This document shows, in pieces, positions 53,305-62,839 of a stretch of 64,000 nucleotides of DNA (position 1 is its first letter; every line of letters starts with the position of its first letter). A program made the position numbers and the translations under genes. Below the pieces are notes generated by a model. That model was given only the letters and a program-made list of their open reading frames with translations. It was not told the origin of the DNA and did not search any database. Location: positions 1 to 64,000 of the forward strand of contig DDAM01000023.1 of assembly GCA_002332905.1 (NCBI GenBank). The letters are read 5' to 3'. The stretch comes from Firmicutes bacterium UBA2058 (lineage in GTDB: Bacteria; Bacillota; Clostridia; Tissierellales; Sedimentibacteraceae).

Positions 53305-54720
53305 TTACTTGAAGTTTGGTACTTCCATTGGATAATCGCCGTTTAGGCAGGCTAGACAGAAGCCATTTTCTTTTCCAGTCGCTTTTACAAGTCCTTGTAT
53401 GCTTAAAAAATATAAGCTGTCAGCATATATAAAATCCTTTATTTCATCAAGGGTCTTTGTTGCTCCAATTAAATAATTCCTAAATGGAGTATCAATACCA
53501 AAGAAGCAAGAGTGTGTGACTGGTGGAGAAGCAACTCTAACGTGTACTTCTTTAGCACCGGCTTCCTTTACCATCGTAGCAAGCTTTCTGATTGTAGTAC
53601 CCCTAACTATACTGTCATCAATCATAACAACAATTTTATCTTTTACTAATTCCTTTAAAACACTAAGCTTCATTTTTACAGCTTCCTCACGTAGCTCTTG
53701 AGTAGGCTCAAGGAAGGTTCTTTTAGCATATCTGTTTTTTATTAAACCAAGACCAAATGGTATTCCAAGTTCTTGTGCATAGCCTATAGCGGCAGGAGTA
53801 CCAGAGTCTGGAACTGAAAAAACTAGATCCGCTTTAACAGGCGCTTCCTTAGCTAGTTCACGACCTGCATTGTATCTAGCTTGATAAACATTAACTCCGT
53901 CTATTGTGCTATCCGGTCTAGCAAAGTAAACATATTCAAAAAGACATAATTTTTGTTGTGCATATTTATTGCTCTTTATACTTTCAATTCCATCTTCGGT
54001 TATTACGACTATTTCACCCGGTTCAACATCTCTTATAAATTCTCCGCCCATTGCAGTAACAGCGCAGCTTTCTGAGGCTAGAATATAGCCATCAGGTCTT
54101 TTTCCTATGCAAAGAGGTCTAAGCCCAAAGTGGTCTCTTACACCTATAAGTGATTTGTCATCCATTATTGTGAATGCAAATGCACCTTTTATAATATCCA
54201 TAACATTTTTGATAGACTTTACAATATTTCCATTGTAATTTCTAGCTATCATATTAGCTACAACTTCTGTGTCTGTAGATGTTTGGAATATAACACCTGA
54301 ATCTTCTAATAACTCCCTAAGAGAATCAGCATTAACTAAATTCCCATTATGTGCAAGTGCAAATGCACCTTTTTTATATTTAACTACAAGAGGCTGAGCA
54401 TTTTCTATTTGACTGCCTCCAGTAGTAGAGTAGCGAACATGGCCTATAGAAACACATCCGTTTAATTTTCTTAGATTTACATTATTAAATATCTCTGCAA
54501 CTAATCCCATACCCTTATGCTGATCTATATGTCCACCGCCAGTGCTAATAGCAATACCAGCACTTTCTTGGCCCCTATGCTGCAGTGCGAATAGTCCATA
54601 GTACACTAGCTGTGATGCAAGCTCTGGCTTATTTGTATAAAGACCAATTACACCGCATTCTTCGTGTAGCTTATCGTCTCCAAATAATTTTTCGTATTCC
54701 AATTTATAAACCTCACTCAC
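53305..54720 (-). CDS. purF: amidophosphoribosyltransferase
   Basis: This 471-aa enzyme commits PRPP to purine synthesis. A short propeptide precedes EECGVIGLY, where the Cys becomes the N-terminal glutaminase nucleophile. The PRPP loop is VMIDDSIVRGTT. Cys pairs toward the C-terminus (FCLAC) fit the Fe-S type of Bacillus PurF, with the first ligands upstream (SCFFG). The frame starts at GTG 54720, abutting the purC stop; TTG at 54702, behind GAGGTT, is an equally good start and would shorten the propeptide to 15 residues. Confidence 0.95.
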   Translation of the reverse strand: MSEVYKLEYEKLFGDDKLHEECGVIGLYTNKPELASQLVYYGLFALQHRGQESAGIAISTGGGHIDQHKGMGLVAEIFNNVNLRKLNGCVSIGHVRYSTTGGSQIENAQPLVVKYKKGAFALAHNGNLVNADSLRELLEDSGVIFQTSTDTEVVANMIARNYNGNIVKSIKNVMDIIKGAFAFTIMDDKSLIGVRDHFGLRPLCIGKRPDGYILASESCAVTAMGGEFIRDVEPGEIVVITEDGIESIKSNKYAQQKLCLFEYVYFARPDSTIDGVNVYQARYNAGRELAKEAPVKADLVFSVPDSGTPAAIGYAQELGIPFGLGLIKNRYAKRTFLEPTQELREEAVKMKLSVLKELVKDKIVVMIDDSIVRGTTIRKLATMVKEAGAKEVHVRVASPPVTHSCFFGIDTPFRNYLIGATKTLDEIKDFIYADSLYFLSIQGLVKATGKENGFCLACLNGDYPMEVPNFK

Positions 54721-55425
54721 TTATTTATTTATTCTAGATAAAACTTCCTGATAAACCTCTTCAACTCCACCTAAGTCTCTTCTAAATCTATCTTTGTCAA
54801 GTTTTTTATTTGTGTCTTTATCCCATAATCTACAAGTATCAGGAGATATTTCATCAGCAAGTATAACTTCACCGTCATACAAACCAAACTCTAATTTAAA
54901 GTCAATTAATTTTATGTTCCTTTGAAGGAAGAATTTTTGTAGTATTTCATTTATTTTTAAAGCATATTCTTTAATTTTGTTTAACTGCTCTTCAGTAGCC
55001 AATTCCATTGCAAATATATGATAATCGTTAATCATAGGATCACCTAATTCATCATTTTTGTAAGAGAACTCTAAAACTGTTTTATTCATAATTGTTCCTT
55101 CTTCAATACCAAGTCTTTGTGAAAGTGAACCAGCGGCTACATTTCTAACTATAACCTCAAGTGGAAGTATTTTAACAGCTTTAACTAAACATTCTCTGTC
55201 ACTTAATAATTCTATTTGATGAGTTGGAATTCCATGACTCTCTAACATTGCAAATAATGCTGCCGTCATTTTGTTGTTAACAACGCCTTTTCCTATGATT
55301 GTACCTTTTTTCTCTCCGTTAAATGCCGTAGCATCATCCTTGTATTCTACTATATATTGTTTTTCGTTATCTGTTCTAAATACCTTCTTTGCTTTTCCTT
55401 CGTATAATTGTTCTAATTTTTGCAT
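54721..55425 (-). CDS. purC: SAICAR synthetase
   Basis: This 234-aa enzyme adds aspartate to CAIR using ATP. The start LEQLYEGKAKKVFRTD is the glycine-rich nucleotide loop. EVIVRNVAAGSLSQRLG and the C-terminal block LADEISPDTCRLWDKDT are the two family signatures. It starts after AGGAGG, 39 bp downstream of purE. Confidence 0.97.
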   Translation of the reverse strand: MQKLEQLYEGKAKKVFRTDNEKQYIVEYKDDATAFNGEKKGTIIGKGVVNNKMTAALFAMLESHGIPTHQIELLSDRECLVKAVKILPLEVIVRNVAAGSLSQRLGIEEGTIMNKTVLEFSYKNDELGDPMINDYHIFAMELATEEQLNKIKEYALKINEILQKFFLQRNIKLIDFKLEFGLYDGEVILADEISPDTCRLWDKDTNKKLDKDRFRRDLGGVEEVYQEVLSRINK

Positions 55426-55464
55426 ATTAATATCCTCCTAATTTTAATATTTATATAGTGTTTT

Positions 55465-55950
55465 TTATAATCTTTCTTGTAGTTTTTTATCAGCTGCAAT
55501 TACTTTGTCAGCCATTTGCTTTTTATAATCATGAAACTTTTGTCTTAATTCTGGATATTTTATTGATAAGATTTGAACTGCTAAAAGCGCTGCATTATCA
55601 CCAGCATTTATTGCAACTGTAGCAACTGGTACTCCAGGAGGCATCTGGACTATAGATAATAATGCATCAATACCTTCAAGTGCAGATGATTTAACAGGAA
55701 CCCCAATTACAGGTAGACAACTGCATCCTGCTAAAACTCCTCCTAAGTGAGCTGCTTTGCCAGCAACTGCAATTATTGCTTCAAATCCGTTTTTTTCAGC
55801 ATTTTTCGCAAAATTTGTTGCAATATCAGGTGTTCTGTGAGCTGATATTACTCTTACTTCATAATCTACACCAAAATCCTTTAGAATTTGTATTCCTTTT
55901 TCCATTATTGGAAAATCAGAATCACTTCCCATTACAATAGCAATTTTCAT
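55465..55950 (-). CDS. purE: N5-CAIR mutase / AIR carboxylase catalytic subunit
   Basis: This 161-aa protein carboxylates AIR, or shifts the carboxyl from N5-CAIR. IVMGSDSDFPIMEKG and VISAHRTPD form the active site, and VAGKAAHLGGVLAG follows. No purK is present in the cluster, so either purK is elsewhere or this is a class II AIR carboxylase using CO2 directly; the sequence motifs I can see do not settle it. It lies 32 bp after purL. Confidence 0.95.
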   Translation of the reverse strand: MKIAIVMGSDSDFPIMEKGIQILKDFGVDYEVRVISAHRTPDIATNFAKNAEKNGFEAIIAVAGKAAHLGGVLAGCSCLPVIGVPVKSSALEGIDALLSIVQMPPGVPVATVAINAGDNAALLAVQILSIKYPELRQKFHDYKKQMADKVIAADKKLQERL

Positions 55951-55982
55951 ATATCCTCCTTTATTTAATAAAAAATCGTTTT

Positions 55983-58900
55983 TTATCTAAAATAATTTAC
56001 ACCAGCTTCAAATAACTTTTGATCTTTGTTGCCTGGTATGTTTTTATAAGTTCCAATATCAAGTCTTTCTGAGTGTCCCATTTTACCTAAAATTCTTCCG
56101 TCAGGGCTTGTTATACCTTCAATAGCTTCAATTGAGCCATTAGGATTAAATAGTCCGTCGTATGTTGGATTAAAATCACTGTCTACATATTGTGTAGCTA
56201 TTTGTCCGTTTTCTTTAAGCTTCTTAATCCATTCTTCATTTGCTACAAATCTTCCTTCACCATGAGATAATGGCATATAATGTACATCTGATATGCTGCA
56301 ATTATTAAACCATGGAGAAAGGTTAGACACTACCTTAGTCATAGCAAATGTTGAAACGTGTCTGCCAATAGTGTTATATGTTAATGTTGGGTCATTTTCA
56401 CTTATTTCAGTTATTTCTCCATATGGCACAAGTCCTAGCTTTATTAGTGCTTGAAATCCATTACAAATACCAATTATTAAACCGTCTCTGTTTTTTATTA
56501 GGTTCATTATAGCTTCCTTAAGAAGTGGATTTCTAAACGTAGTAGCTATAAATTTACCTGAACCATCTGGCTCATCACCAGCACTAAAGCCACCAGGGAA
56601 GGCAACTATTTGAGATTCATTTATAAGACGTGCCATTTCCTTTATAGAATGTTCAATATCCGTTGGTGATAAATTTTTAAATACAAAGGTATTTGCTATA
56701 GCTCCAGCTCTTTCAAAAGCTTTTTTAGTATCATACTCACAGTTTGTACCTGGGAATACTGGTATAAATACTCTTGGCAATGCAACAGTAGTTGCATTTA
56801 CTATAGTATTGCTTGTTTTTGCCTTAACTTTGTTGCCAGCGGTATACTGATAGTCCTTTATTTTTCCCTCAACATCTTTTTTTACAGGGAAGATTCCGTT
56901 AAGAGGCTTAATCCATTCATTTAGCATTTCATCAATTCTAATGTTGTAAGAATTATTTAAAGATATTTTTTTCTGAGCAATTGTTTCACCTATTAATAGA
57001 TAAGGAATGTCTATATTATCAAGGCTTTCAACCTCTAAAACTATATCTCCGTATTTAGGAGCAAAGTATAGATTAGAGTCAAAAATTGTGCTTCCTATAG
57101 TTGTAAAACCTATTTTATTGCCAAATGTCATTTTAGTTATTGCTTCTGCAACTCCACCATATCCTACAGTATGAGCACTTAACACTTTGCCAGATAATAC
57201 TAATTCATGTATTTTTGAATATTTATTTTTTACATCTTCAAAATCAGGAATGTAATTTTCATTCTTTTTAATTTTTAATAAGATTACTTTACTTCCAACC
57301 TTTTTAAATTCTGGTGATATTACATTTTTAATATCCTCTACACAAACTGCAAAGCTTACAAGAGTAGGAGGTACGTTAATATCTTTAAATGTACCAGACA
57401 TGCTGTCCTTGCCACCAATAGCAGGTATTCCTAATTCGTGTTGAATTTTAAAAGCACCTAAAAGTGCTGCAAAAGGCTTACCCCATTTTTCCTCGTCATT
57501 ATTTAACTTTTCAAAATACTCTTGCAGTGTTAATCTAACCTTAGAATAATCACCACCCATTGCAACTATTTTAGCTACAGAGTGTAGAACTGCATATATT
57601 GCACCATGATAAGGGCTAAGCTTAGATAACTTAGGGTCAAATCCATGTGACATCATAGTGCAAGTATCAGTTTGACCAGTTAAAAGAGGAAGCTTCGCTA
57701 CCATACCTTCTGTCGGAGTCATTTGAGTTTTACCGCCAAAAGGCATTAAGACTGTAAAAGCACCGACAGTCGAGTCAAATTTTTCAACTAGTCCTTTTTG
57801 ACTGCATACATTTAAATCTCTTAAGTTTTCTAACCAAGCATCTCTTAAATTATCAGATTTATATGATTTTATTTTACTGTTTTCAAAGTTTGATACATCC
57901 CAAACCTTTACTAAAACATCAGCTTTTTGTTTAGCGCCGTTAGTATCTAAAAAGTCTCTTTTTATATCTAATATTGCATTGCCTCTCCAGTACATTTTTA
58001 GTCTTCTGTCATCTGTTACAGTTGCAACTACAGTAGCTTCAAGGTTTTCTTCGTGTGCATACGCTATAAATTCATCTGCATTTTCTTTAGATATAACTAC
58101 AGCCATTCTTTCTTGAGACTCTGATATAGCAAGCTCAGTACCGTCAAGACCGTCATATTTTTTAGTTACTTTATCAAGATTAATATTAAGTCCATCTGCA
58201 AGCTCTCCAATTGCTACTGAAACACCGCCAGCACCAAAGTCGTTACATTTTTTAATCAGCTTGCTAACTTTATCATTTCTAAATAATCTTTGTATTTTTC
58301 TTTCAGTAGGCGCATTGCCTTTTTGAACTTCAGATCCACATAGAAGTATTGATTCTTCTGTATGCTCCTTTGATGAGCCAGTAGCGCCACCACAGCCATC
58401 ACGACCAGTTTTACCACCAAGAAGTATTATAACATCTCCAGGGTTAGGATATTCTCTTCTAACATTTTCTCTTGGAGTGGCAGCTATAACTGCACCAATT
58501 TCCATTCTTTTAGCTACATAATCTTCATCATATATTTCTACAACTTTGCCAGTTGCAAGTCCAATTTGATTTCCATATGAGCTGTAACCATTTGCAGCAT
58601 CAGTTGTAATTTTTCTTTGAGGTAACTTTCCTGCCATTGTATCTTCTAGCTTTTGTCTCGGGTCAGCACTACCTGTTATTCTCATGGCTTGATATACATA
58701 GGAACGCCCTGATAGTGGATCTCGTATAGCTCCACCTAGACAGGTCGCCGCACCTCCAAATGGTTCTATTTCTGTTGGGTGGTTATGAGTTTCATTCTTA
58801 AACATTACAAGCCATTCTTCTGTAATGCTATCTGCATTTTTTCCATCGATCTTAGCATCAACTATTATGCTGCATGCATTGATTTCATCTGAAACTTCTA

Positions 58901-59783
58901 AATCATTCAGTGCACCTAATTTTCTAAGTTCCTTAGCGGCTATAGTAGCCAAATCCATTAAACATATATCTTTATCTCTATCCTCATAAACAAATTTTCT
59001 GCTTTTCTTATATAGCTCAAAGGTTTTTTCTATTTCTTTTGCAATATTATTGTCTTCAAACTTAATATTTTCAAGAGTTGTTGAGAAGGTAGTATGTCTA
59101 CAATGGTCAGACCAATAAGTGTCAATTACTTTCAATTCTGTTATTGTAGGATTTCTTTTTTCAGTATCTCTAAAGTATTCTTGGCAAAGCTTTATATCCT
59201 CCAAGCTCATTGCAAAGCCCATTGAAATTTTATAACTATCTAACTCACTTAGGCTTAACTTATTAAATGCATCAACTGTTTTTACGTCATTAGCCTCTTG
59301 ATAGTTATCATCTAGTGTTTCAGGCTTTTCAAGACTAGCTTCTCTAGAATCTACTGGATTTATATAGTATTTTTTTATATTTATAATATCTTCATTTGTT
59401 AATTCACCAGTTAATGCTATTACACGGGCAAATTTAACAGGAGGTTTTTCTTTTCCTGTTAATATCATTATACATTCTGCTGCAGAATCTGCACGCTGAT
59501 CATATTGACCAGGTAGGTACTCTACAGCAAACACATTTTCACTGCTGCTAAGATATGCTTCATTTTTATATACCATATCTTGATTTGGCTCTGAAAAAAT
59601 ACTAATAACTGATTTTTCAAAATCTTCATCAGAAATGTGAGATACATCATATCTATTTAGTATTCGTAAACTAGTTAGATTTTTTAAATTTAAATTTTCT
59701 GTCAAATTATTTAAAAGATTTTTAGCTTCAACATTAAATCCTTCTTTTTTTTCAACAAATACTCTTTTTACGCTTGAGTTCAT
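55983..59783 (-). CDS. purL: phosphoribosylformylglycinamidine synthase, single-chain type
   Basis: This 1266-aa enzyme converts FGAR to FGAM using glutamine. The long one-chain form fuses the synthase (two PurM-like halves; FKNETHNHPTEIEPFGGAAT near 330, GGKDSMSGTF near 800) to a C-terminal glutaminase (from about 1000) with nucleophile Cys in GICNGFQALIKLG and His in SHGEGR. This explains the absence of purS and purQ. It is the first gene of the operon, behind a 330-bp leader with the riboswitch-like fold. AAGGAAGG lies close before ATG. Confidence 0.96.
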   Translation of the reverse strand: MNSSVKRVFVEKKEGFNVEAKNLLNNLTENLNLKNLTSLRILNRYDVSHISDEDFEKSVISIFSEPNQDMVYKNEAYLSSSENVFAVEYLPGQYDQRADSAAECIMILTGKEKPPVKFARVIALTGELTNEDIINIKKYYINPVDSREASLEKPETLDDNYQEANDVKTVDAFNKLSLSELDSYKISMGFAMSLEDIKLCQEYFRDTEKRNPTITELKVIDTYWSDHCRHTTFSTTLENIKFEDNNIAKEIEKTFELYKKSRKFVYEDRDKDICLMDLATIAAKELRKLGALNDLEVSDEINACSIIVDAKIDGKNADSITEEWLVMFKNETHNHPTEIEPFGGAATCLGGAIRDPLSGRSYVYQAMRITGSADPRQKLEDTMAGKLPQRKITTDAANGYSSYGNQIGLATGKVVEIYDEDYVAKRMEIGAVIAATPRENVRREYPNPGDVIILLGGKTGRDGCGGATGSSKEHTEESILLCGSEVQKGNAPTERKIQRLFRNDKVSKLIKKCNDFGAGGVSVAIGELADGLNINLDKVTKKYDGLDGTELAISESQERMAVVISKENADEFIAYAHEENLEATVVATVTDDRRLKMYWRGNAILDIKRDFLDTNGAKQKADVLVKVWDVSNFENSKIKSYKSDNLRDAWLENLRDLNVCSQKGLVEKFDSTVGAFTVLMPFGGKTQMTPTEGMVAKLPLLTGQTDTCTMMSHGFDPKLSKLSPYHGAIYAVLHSVAKIVAMGGDYSKVRLTLQEYFEKLNNDEEKWGKPFAALLGAFKIQHELGIPAIGGKDSMSGTFKDINVPPTLVSFAVCVEDIKNVISPEFKKVGSKVILLKIKKNENYIPDFEDVKNKYSKIHELVLSGKVLSAHTVGYGGVAEAITKMTFGNKIGFTTIGSTIFDSNLYFAPKYGDIVLEVESLDNIDIPYLLIGETIAQKKISLNNSYNIRIDEMLNEWIKPLNGIFPVKKDVEGKIKDYQYTAGNKVKAKTSNTIVNATTVALPRVFIPVFPGTNCEYDTKKAFERAGAIANTFVFKNLSPTDIEHSIKEMARLINESQIVAFPGGFSAGDEPDGSGKFIATTFRNPLLKEAIMNLIKNRDGLIIGICNGFQALIKLGLVPYGEITEISENDPTLTYNTIGRHVSTFAMTKVVSNLSPWFNNCSISDVHYMPLSHGEGRFVANEEWIKKLKENGQIATQYVDSDFNPTYDGLFNPNGSIEAIEGITSPDGRILGKMGHSERLDIGTYKNIPGNKDQKLFEAGVNYFR

Positions 59784-59808
59784 CTATTTAACCTTCCTTA
59801 TTTATTTA

Positions 59809-59868
59809 TTTAACAAATTAATTAAGTTTATAACAATTTTAAGTTGTAAGTTTAATTAAGCTGTTAAA
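59809..59868 (-). repeat. 60-nt AT-rich imperfect hairpin before purL
   Basis: TTTAACA at one end pairs with TGTTAAA at the other, with TTAATTAA repeated in both arms. The arms are near-complementary along most of the length. It ends about 10 bp before the purL ribosome site and may be part of the leader's switching platform. Confidence 0.5.
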
Positions 59869-60034
59869 TTCACATTTATATTATAAGAATAATTTTAAAC
59901 AGTTATTTTATTTTTTTTAAGACTAAGGAATTTTCACATAAATTATAATGCAATTTAATTAATTGTTTGCTAACCGAGTTAAATCTATACCATAAAACGA
60001 AAAAAGAAATGCAAAAAAGAAAAGAATTATTTCA

Positions 60035-60102
60035 GTTTAAATAGTCGATTTAAGGTGCTCGGTAGAAACTCTCTCACCATTTCCGAGAGATTATATTTAA
60101 AC
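60035..60102 (-). ncRNA. purine (guanine-type) riboswitch aptamer, apparently with shortened P3
   Basis: On the minus strand a perfect 9-bp P1 (GTTTAAATA, 60102-60094, with TATTTAAAC, 60043-60035) encloses ATAATC, P2 with loop GAAATGG, TTTCTACC, and loop CCTTAAA before GACTAT. The C in GACTAT predicts guanine specificity. The 3' side of P3 is only TC, where about five bases complementary to GAGCA are expected, so P3 seems truncated by three bases. Confidence 0.82.
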
Positions 60103-60120
60103 ACTTATTGTTGTAATGTA

Positions 60121-60149
60121 ATAATAACAGAATAAAAAAAGCTTGTCAA
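60121..60149 (-). promoter_or_regulatory. promoter of the pur operon
   Basis: On the minus strand TTGACA (60149-60144) and TATTAT (60126-60121) are exactly 17 bp apart, about 20 bp upstream of the aptamer. Confidence 0.85.
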
Positions 60150-60249
60150 TATAATTTCTTATAATTTTGTTGAATTTAATATTAAATGTTCGTATATATA
60201 CGAATATTAAACTGGTATATATTTTTTATAATTCGCATAAACTGTTTTT

Positions 60250-60283
60250 ATTAAAAAACTGTGAACATTATCTGCTCACAGTT
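60250..60283 (-). terminator. terminator after the CtpA gene
   Basis: On the minus strand AACTGTGA (60283-60276) pairs with TCACAGTT (60264-60257) around an 11-nt loop, then TTTT. It separates this gene from the pur promoter. Confidence 0.75.
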
Positions 60284-60290
60284 TATGAAC

Positions 60291-61682
60291 TTATTTTAAT
60301 ATCTCTATCGCTTTTTTAAGTTGTGTATCTTCAACTTCAGGTGCTGCAAACAATTTTAATGCACTAGTAAGCGCATCCTGTGTAGCAAAATCTAAAGTGC
60401 CATATGCATTTAGGTGATTATTCTTTTGGAATAATTTTATTTGCTCAAATGTTACTTGGTCTAAAACTCCGTCAGGTGTATTAACCTTATAACCTAAAGT
60501 TTGAAGTATCATTTCTGCTCCTAATACATCTAATCCAACAGTATTAAGAGTAGGCTTTCTATCTTTTTTTAATTCTGGATATGTAGATAAGTCAACCTTA
60601 GCTTGACCAATTTTGTTTTCAATAACTATGTCTGGCTTGATACCAACTCCTTGAACCTTGTTTTTGTTTGGAGTAAAGTATTCAGATGTGGTGAATTTAA
60701 CTGCGCCTTCGTTCTTTAGCGGAATCAGTGATTGCACAACACCTTTTCCATAAGTAGTTGTTCCAATTATTTTTCCAACGCCTCTGTCTTGTATAGCTCC
60801 TGCAAATAATTCAGAAGCACTTGCACTATTTTCGTTTACAAGCACACATACTTTATATTTTTGCTTATCTAACGTACTTTTAAGAACCTCTTCACCTTGA
60901 GTTTTGCTATTTACATATACAAGCGGACCTTCTGGTACAAAGAAGTTTAGTATGTCAACAACAGTTCTTAAGCTACCACCAGGATTATTTCTAACATCAA
61001 CTATAACTTTTGAAACTTTGTTTTTGTCAAAGCTGTTTAAAGCATCTTCCACTTGTTCAGTTGTATTTTCGTTAAAATCAGTAATTTTTAAATATCCTAT
61101 TTTATTATCTAGGATTTTACTTTCCACAGAGCTTACTACTACTACTTCTCTTTTTATATTGAAAAATAATTCAGTGTTACCACGTTTAATGCCGATTTTT
61201 ACAACTGTTCCAACTTCACCTCGTATAAGATTTGATGCTTGTGCTGTAGTAAAGCCGACTATACTTTGTCCATTAACTGAGATAATTTCATCTCCTGTCT
61301 TTATACCAGCCTTTAATGCGGGAGTTCCGGGTAAAGGAATAGCTACTATAAGCTTATCTTTATCTTGTGTGATTTGTACACCTATACCACCGAAGGAACC
61401 TGATACATCTGTTGCGAACTCTTGATATTCTTCCTTAGTGAAATAGACACTATAATCATCAAGTATTTCAAAAAAACCATCATATAGAGCTGTTATTATA
61501 TCATCTTGATTTATGTCATATTGATAATACTCATTAACAAATTCTATAACTAGTTTTAAAAAATCAATATCTGAGTCTAATTTTTCAACGTCTAACTCAC
61601 TTGCATATATGTTAAATGTAGCGGATACTAGCATAGTAACCGCTAATATTAGACATGAAATTTTCTTTAAATATTTTTTCAT
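60291..61682 (-). CDS. S41-family C-terminal processing protease (CtpA-like)
   Basis: This protein of about 463 aa has an N-terminal signal or anchor (to about residue 28, NIYASE) and acts outside the membrane. A PDZ domain (about 85-170; GIGVQITQDKDKLIVAIPLP) precedes the protease core with nucleophile Ser in NENSASASELFAGA and Lys in GTTTYGKGVVQS. A C-terminal peptidoglycan-binding-like segment (about 385-440; LGYKVNTPDGVLDQVTFEQI) ends the chain. AAGGAAGGTG fixes ATG 61682, not 61778. Substrates are unknown; the layout matches CtpA/CtpB of Bacillus. Confidence 0.9.
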   Translation of the reverse strand: MKKYLKKISCLILAVTMLVSATFNIYASELDVEKLDSDIDFLKLVIEFVNEYYQYDINQDDIITALYDGFFEILDDYSVYFTKEEYQEFATDVSGSFGGIGVQITQDKDKLIVAIPLPGTPALKAGIKTGDEIISVNGQSIVGFTTAQASNLIRGEVGTVVKIGIKRGNTELFFNIKREVVVVSSVESKILDNKIGYLKITDFNENTTEQVEDALNSFDKNKVSKVIVDVRNNPGGSLRTVVDILNFFVPEGPLVYVNSKTQGEEVLKSTLDKQKYKVCVLVNENSASASELFAGAIQDRGVGKIIGTTTYGKGVVQSLIPLKNEGAVKFTTSEYFTPNKNKVQGVGIKPDIVIENKIGQAKVDLSTYPELKKDRKPTLNTVGLDVLGAEMILQTLGYKVNTPDGVLDQVTFEQIKLFQKNNHLNAYGTLDFATQDALTSALKLFAAPEVEDTQLKKAIEILK

Positions 61683-61805
61683 AAGACACCTTCCTTTTTT
61701 ACATAATATGTATAAGTAAGTATATTCTATTTTTCCTAAACTGTAAATATCAAATGATTTTTTATTTATGATAAACAATCATAACAAGTTTAGCAAAACT
61801 TGTTT

Positions 61806-61834
61806 TTGACTTTATATCAATTTTGGGGTAAAAT
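61806..61834 (+). promoter_or_regulatory. promoter of the yybS-gdpP operon
   Basis: TTGACT (61806-61811) and TAAAAT (61829-61834) are 17 bp apart, divergent from the CtpA gene. Confidence 0.65.
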
Positions 61835-61872
61835 AGAATATGTTTCATAAAAATTTAAATATGAGGTTAAAA

Positions 61873-62820
61873 ATGAGCAGAAATACTAGAACTTCAAGTT
61901 TAACAGAAGCTGCCATGATATGTGGTATAATAGTACTTATGTCAATGGTTTCTTATTATGTATTGCCTTTTATTGATTTTTTACTCCCGTTACCAGCAAT
62001 AATTTTAGGTAAAAGAAGGGGTTACAAATATTCTGCATTATCGCTTGTAGCTGCATCACTTATTATAATGATGCTTTTAGGTCTGCCGATAGGGTTTATG
62101 TATCTATTTATGTATACACCTATTGCTATTGCTTTGACATATTTAATTGTTAAAGATAAAAAGCCATCAACAGTAATACTTGGCGGGGCAGTTGTTATGT
62201 TAATTTCTTTGATCTTTGTTTTATATATTATAGATATGTTTACAGGAATTGATGTAACTAAACAAATTACGACCATGTTTTCAGAAGCACTTGAGATGCA
62301 AAAAAATATAATGAAAACTGTTGGAGCGAATGAGGAACAAGTACAGTTAATTTCAGATACATATAAATATCTTTCTGAGTACATTGTTATGCTGTTGCCA
62401 GCAATGCTTATGACACTTTCAGCACTTATGTCTGTAATAAATTATTTTGTTGCGCAAAAAGTTGCATTAAGATTTAAAATAGTTATTAGACCACTAAAGG
62501 ACTTAAGCATGTTCTATTTACCGAGAAATTTTATATTCGGAATTGGTTTTCTAATGATTTTAACTTATGTTTTATTCACTATGAACTTTGCTAATATGGA
62601 TATAATTTTAATTAACATCTCGATGATAGGTAGGATTGCTTTAATTGTTCAAGGACTTGCACTAATTAAATTTTATCTGATAAAATATAATATAAATAAT
62701 TTTTTAAGAGTAATTATATTTATGTTTATAATATTTATGCCGGTATTATCAAATATTGTTACTATGTTGGCAGTAATAGATTTGATAATTGATTTTAGAA
62801 AGCTAAGAGTTAGAAGATAA
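61873..62820 (+). CDS. YybS-like DUF2232 membrane protein
   Basis: This protein of about 315 aa has eight or so helices, beginning with SLTEAAMICGIIVLMSMVSYY and containing ILGKRRGYKYSALSL, typical of DUF2232. The family resembles the S-component/ECF membrane fold, but its function is unsettled. The frame opens at 61840; GAGGTTAAAA before ATG 61873 is the better start. It is followed 19 bp later by gdpP, the same order as yybS-yybT in Bacillus. Confidence 0.85.
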   Translation: MSRNTRTSSLTEAAMICGIIVLMSMVSYYVLPFIDFLLPLPAIILGKRRGYKYSALSLVAASLIIMMLLGLPIGFMYLFMYTPIAIALTYLIVKDKKPSTVILGGAVVMLISLIFVLYIIDMFTGIDVTKQITTMFSEALEMQKNIMKTVGANEEQVQLISDTYKYLSEYIVMLLPAMLMTLSALMSVINYFVAQKVALRFKIVIRPLKDLSMFYLPRNFIFGIGFLMILTYVLFTMNFANMDIILINISMIGRIALIVQGLALIKFYLIKYNINNFLRVIIFMFIIFMPVLSNIVTMLAVIDLIIDFRKLRVRR

Positions 62821-62839
62821 AGTGTGGAGGTGAAAATAT

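Noticed and set aside
55983..59783. Frameshift or domain loss in purL because purS and purQ are absent
   Set aside because: The gene is the long single-chain form with its own glutaminase domain and is intact from start to stop.
50068..59783. Horizontal transfer of the pur operon
   Set aside because: Base composition, promoters and ribosome sites look like the rest of the window. Only the separation from purD is unusual.
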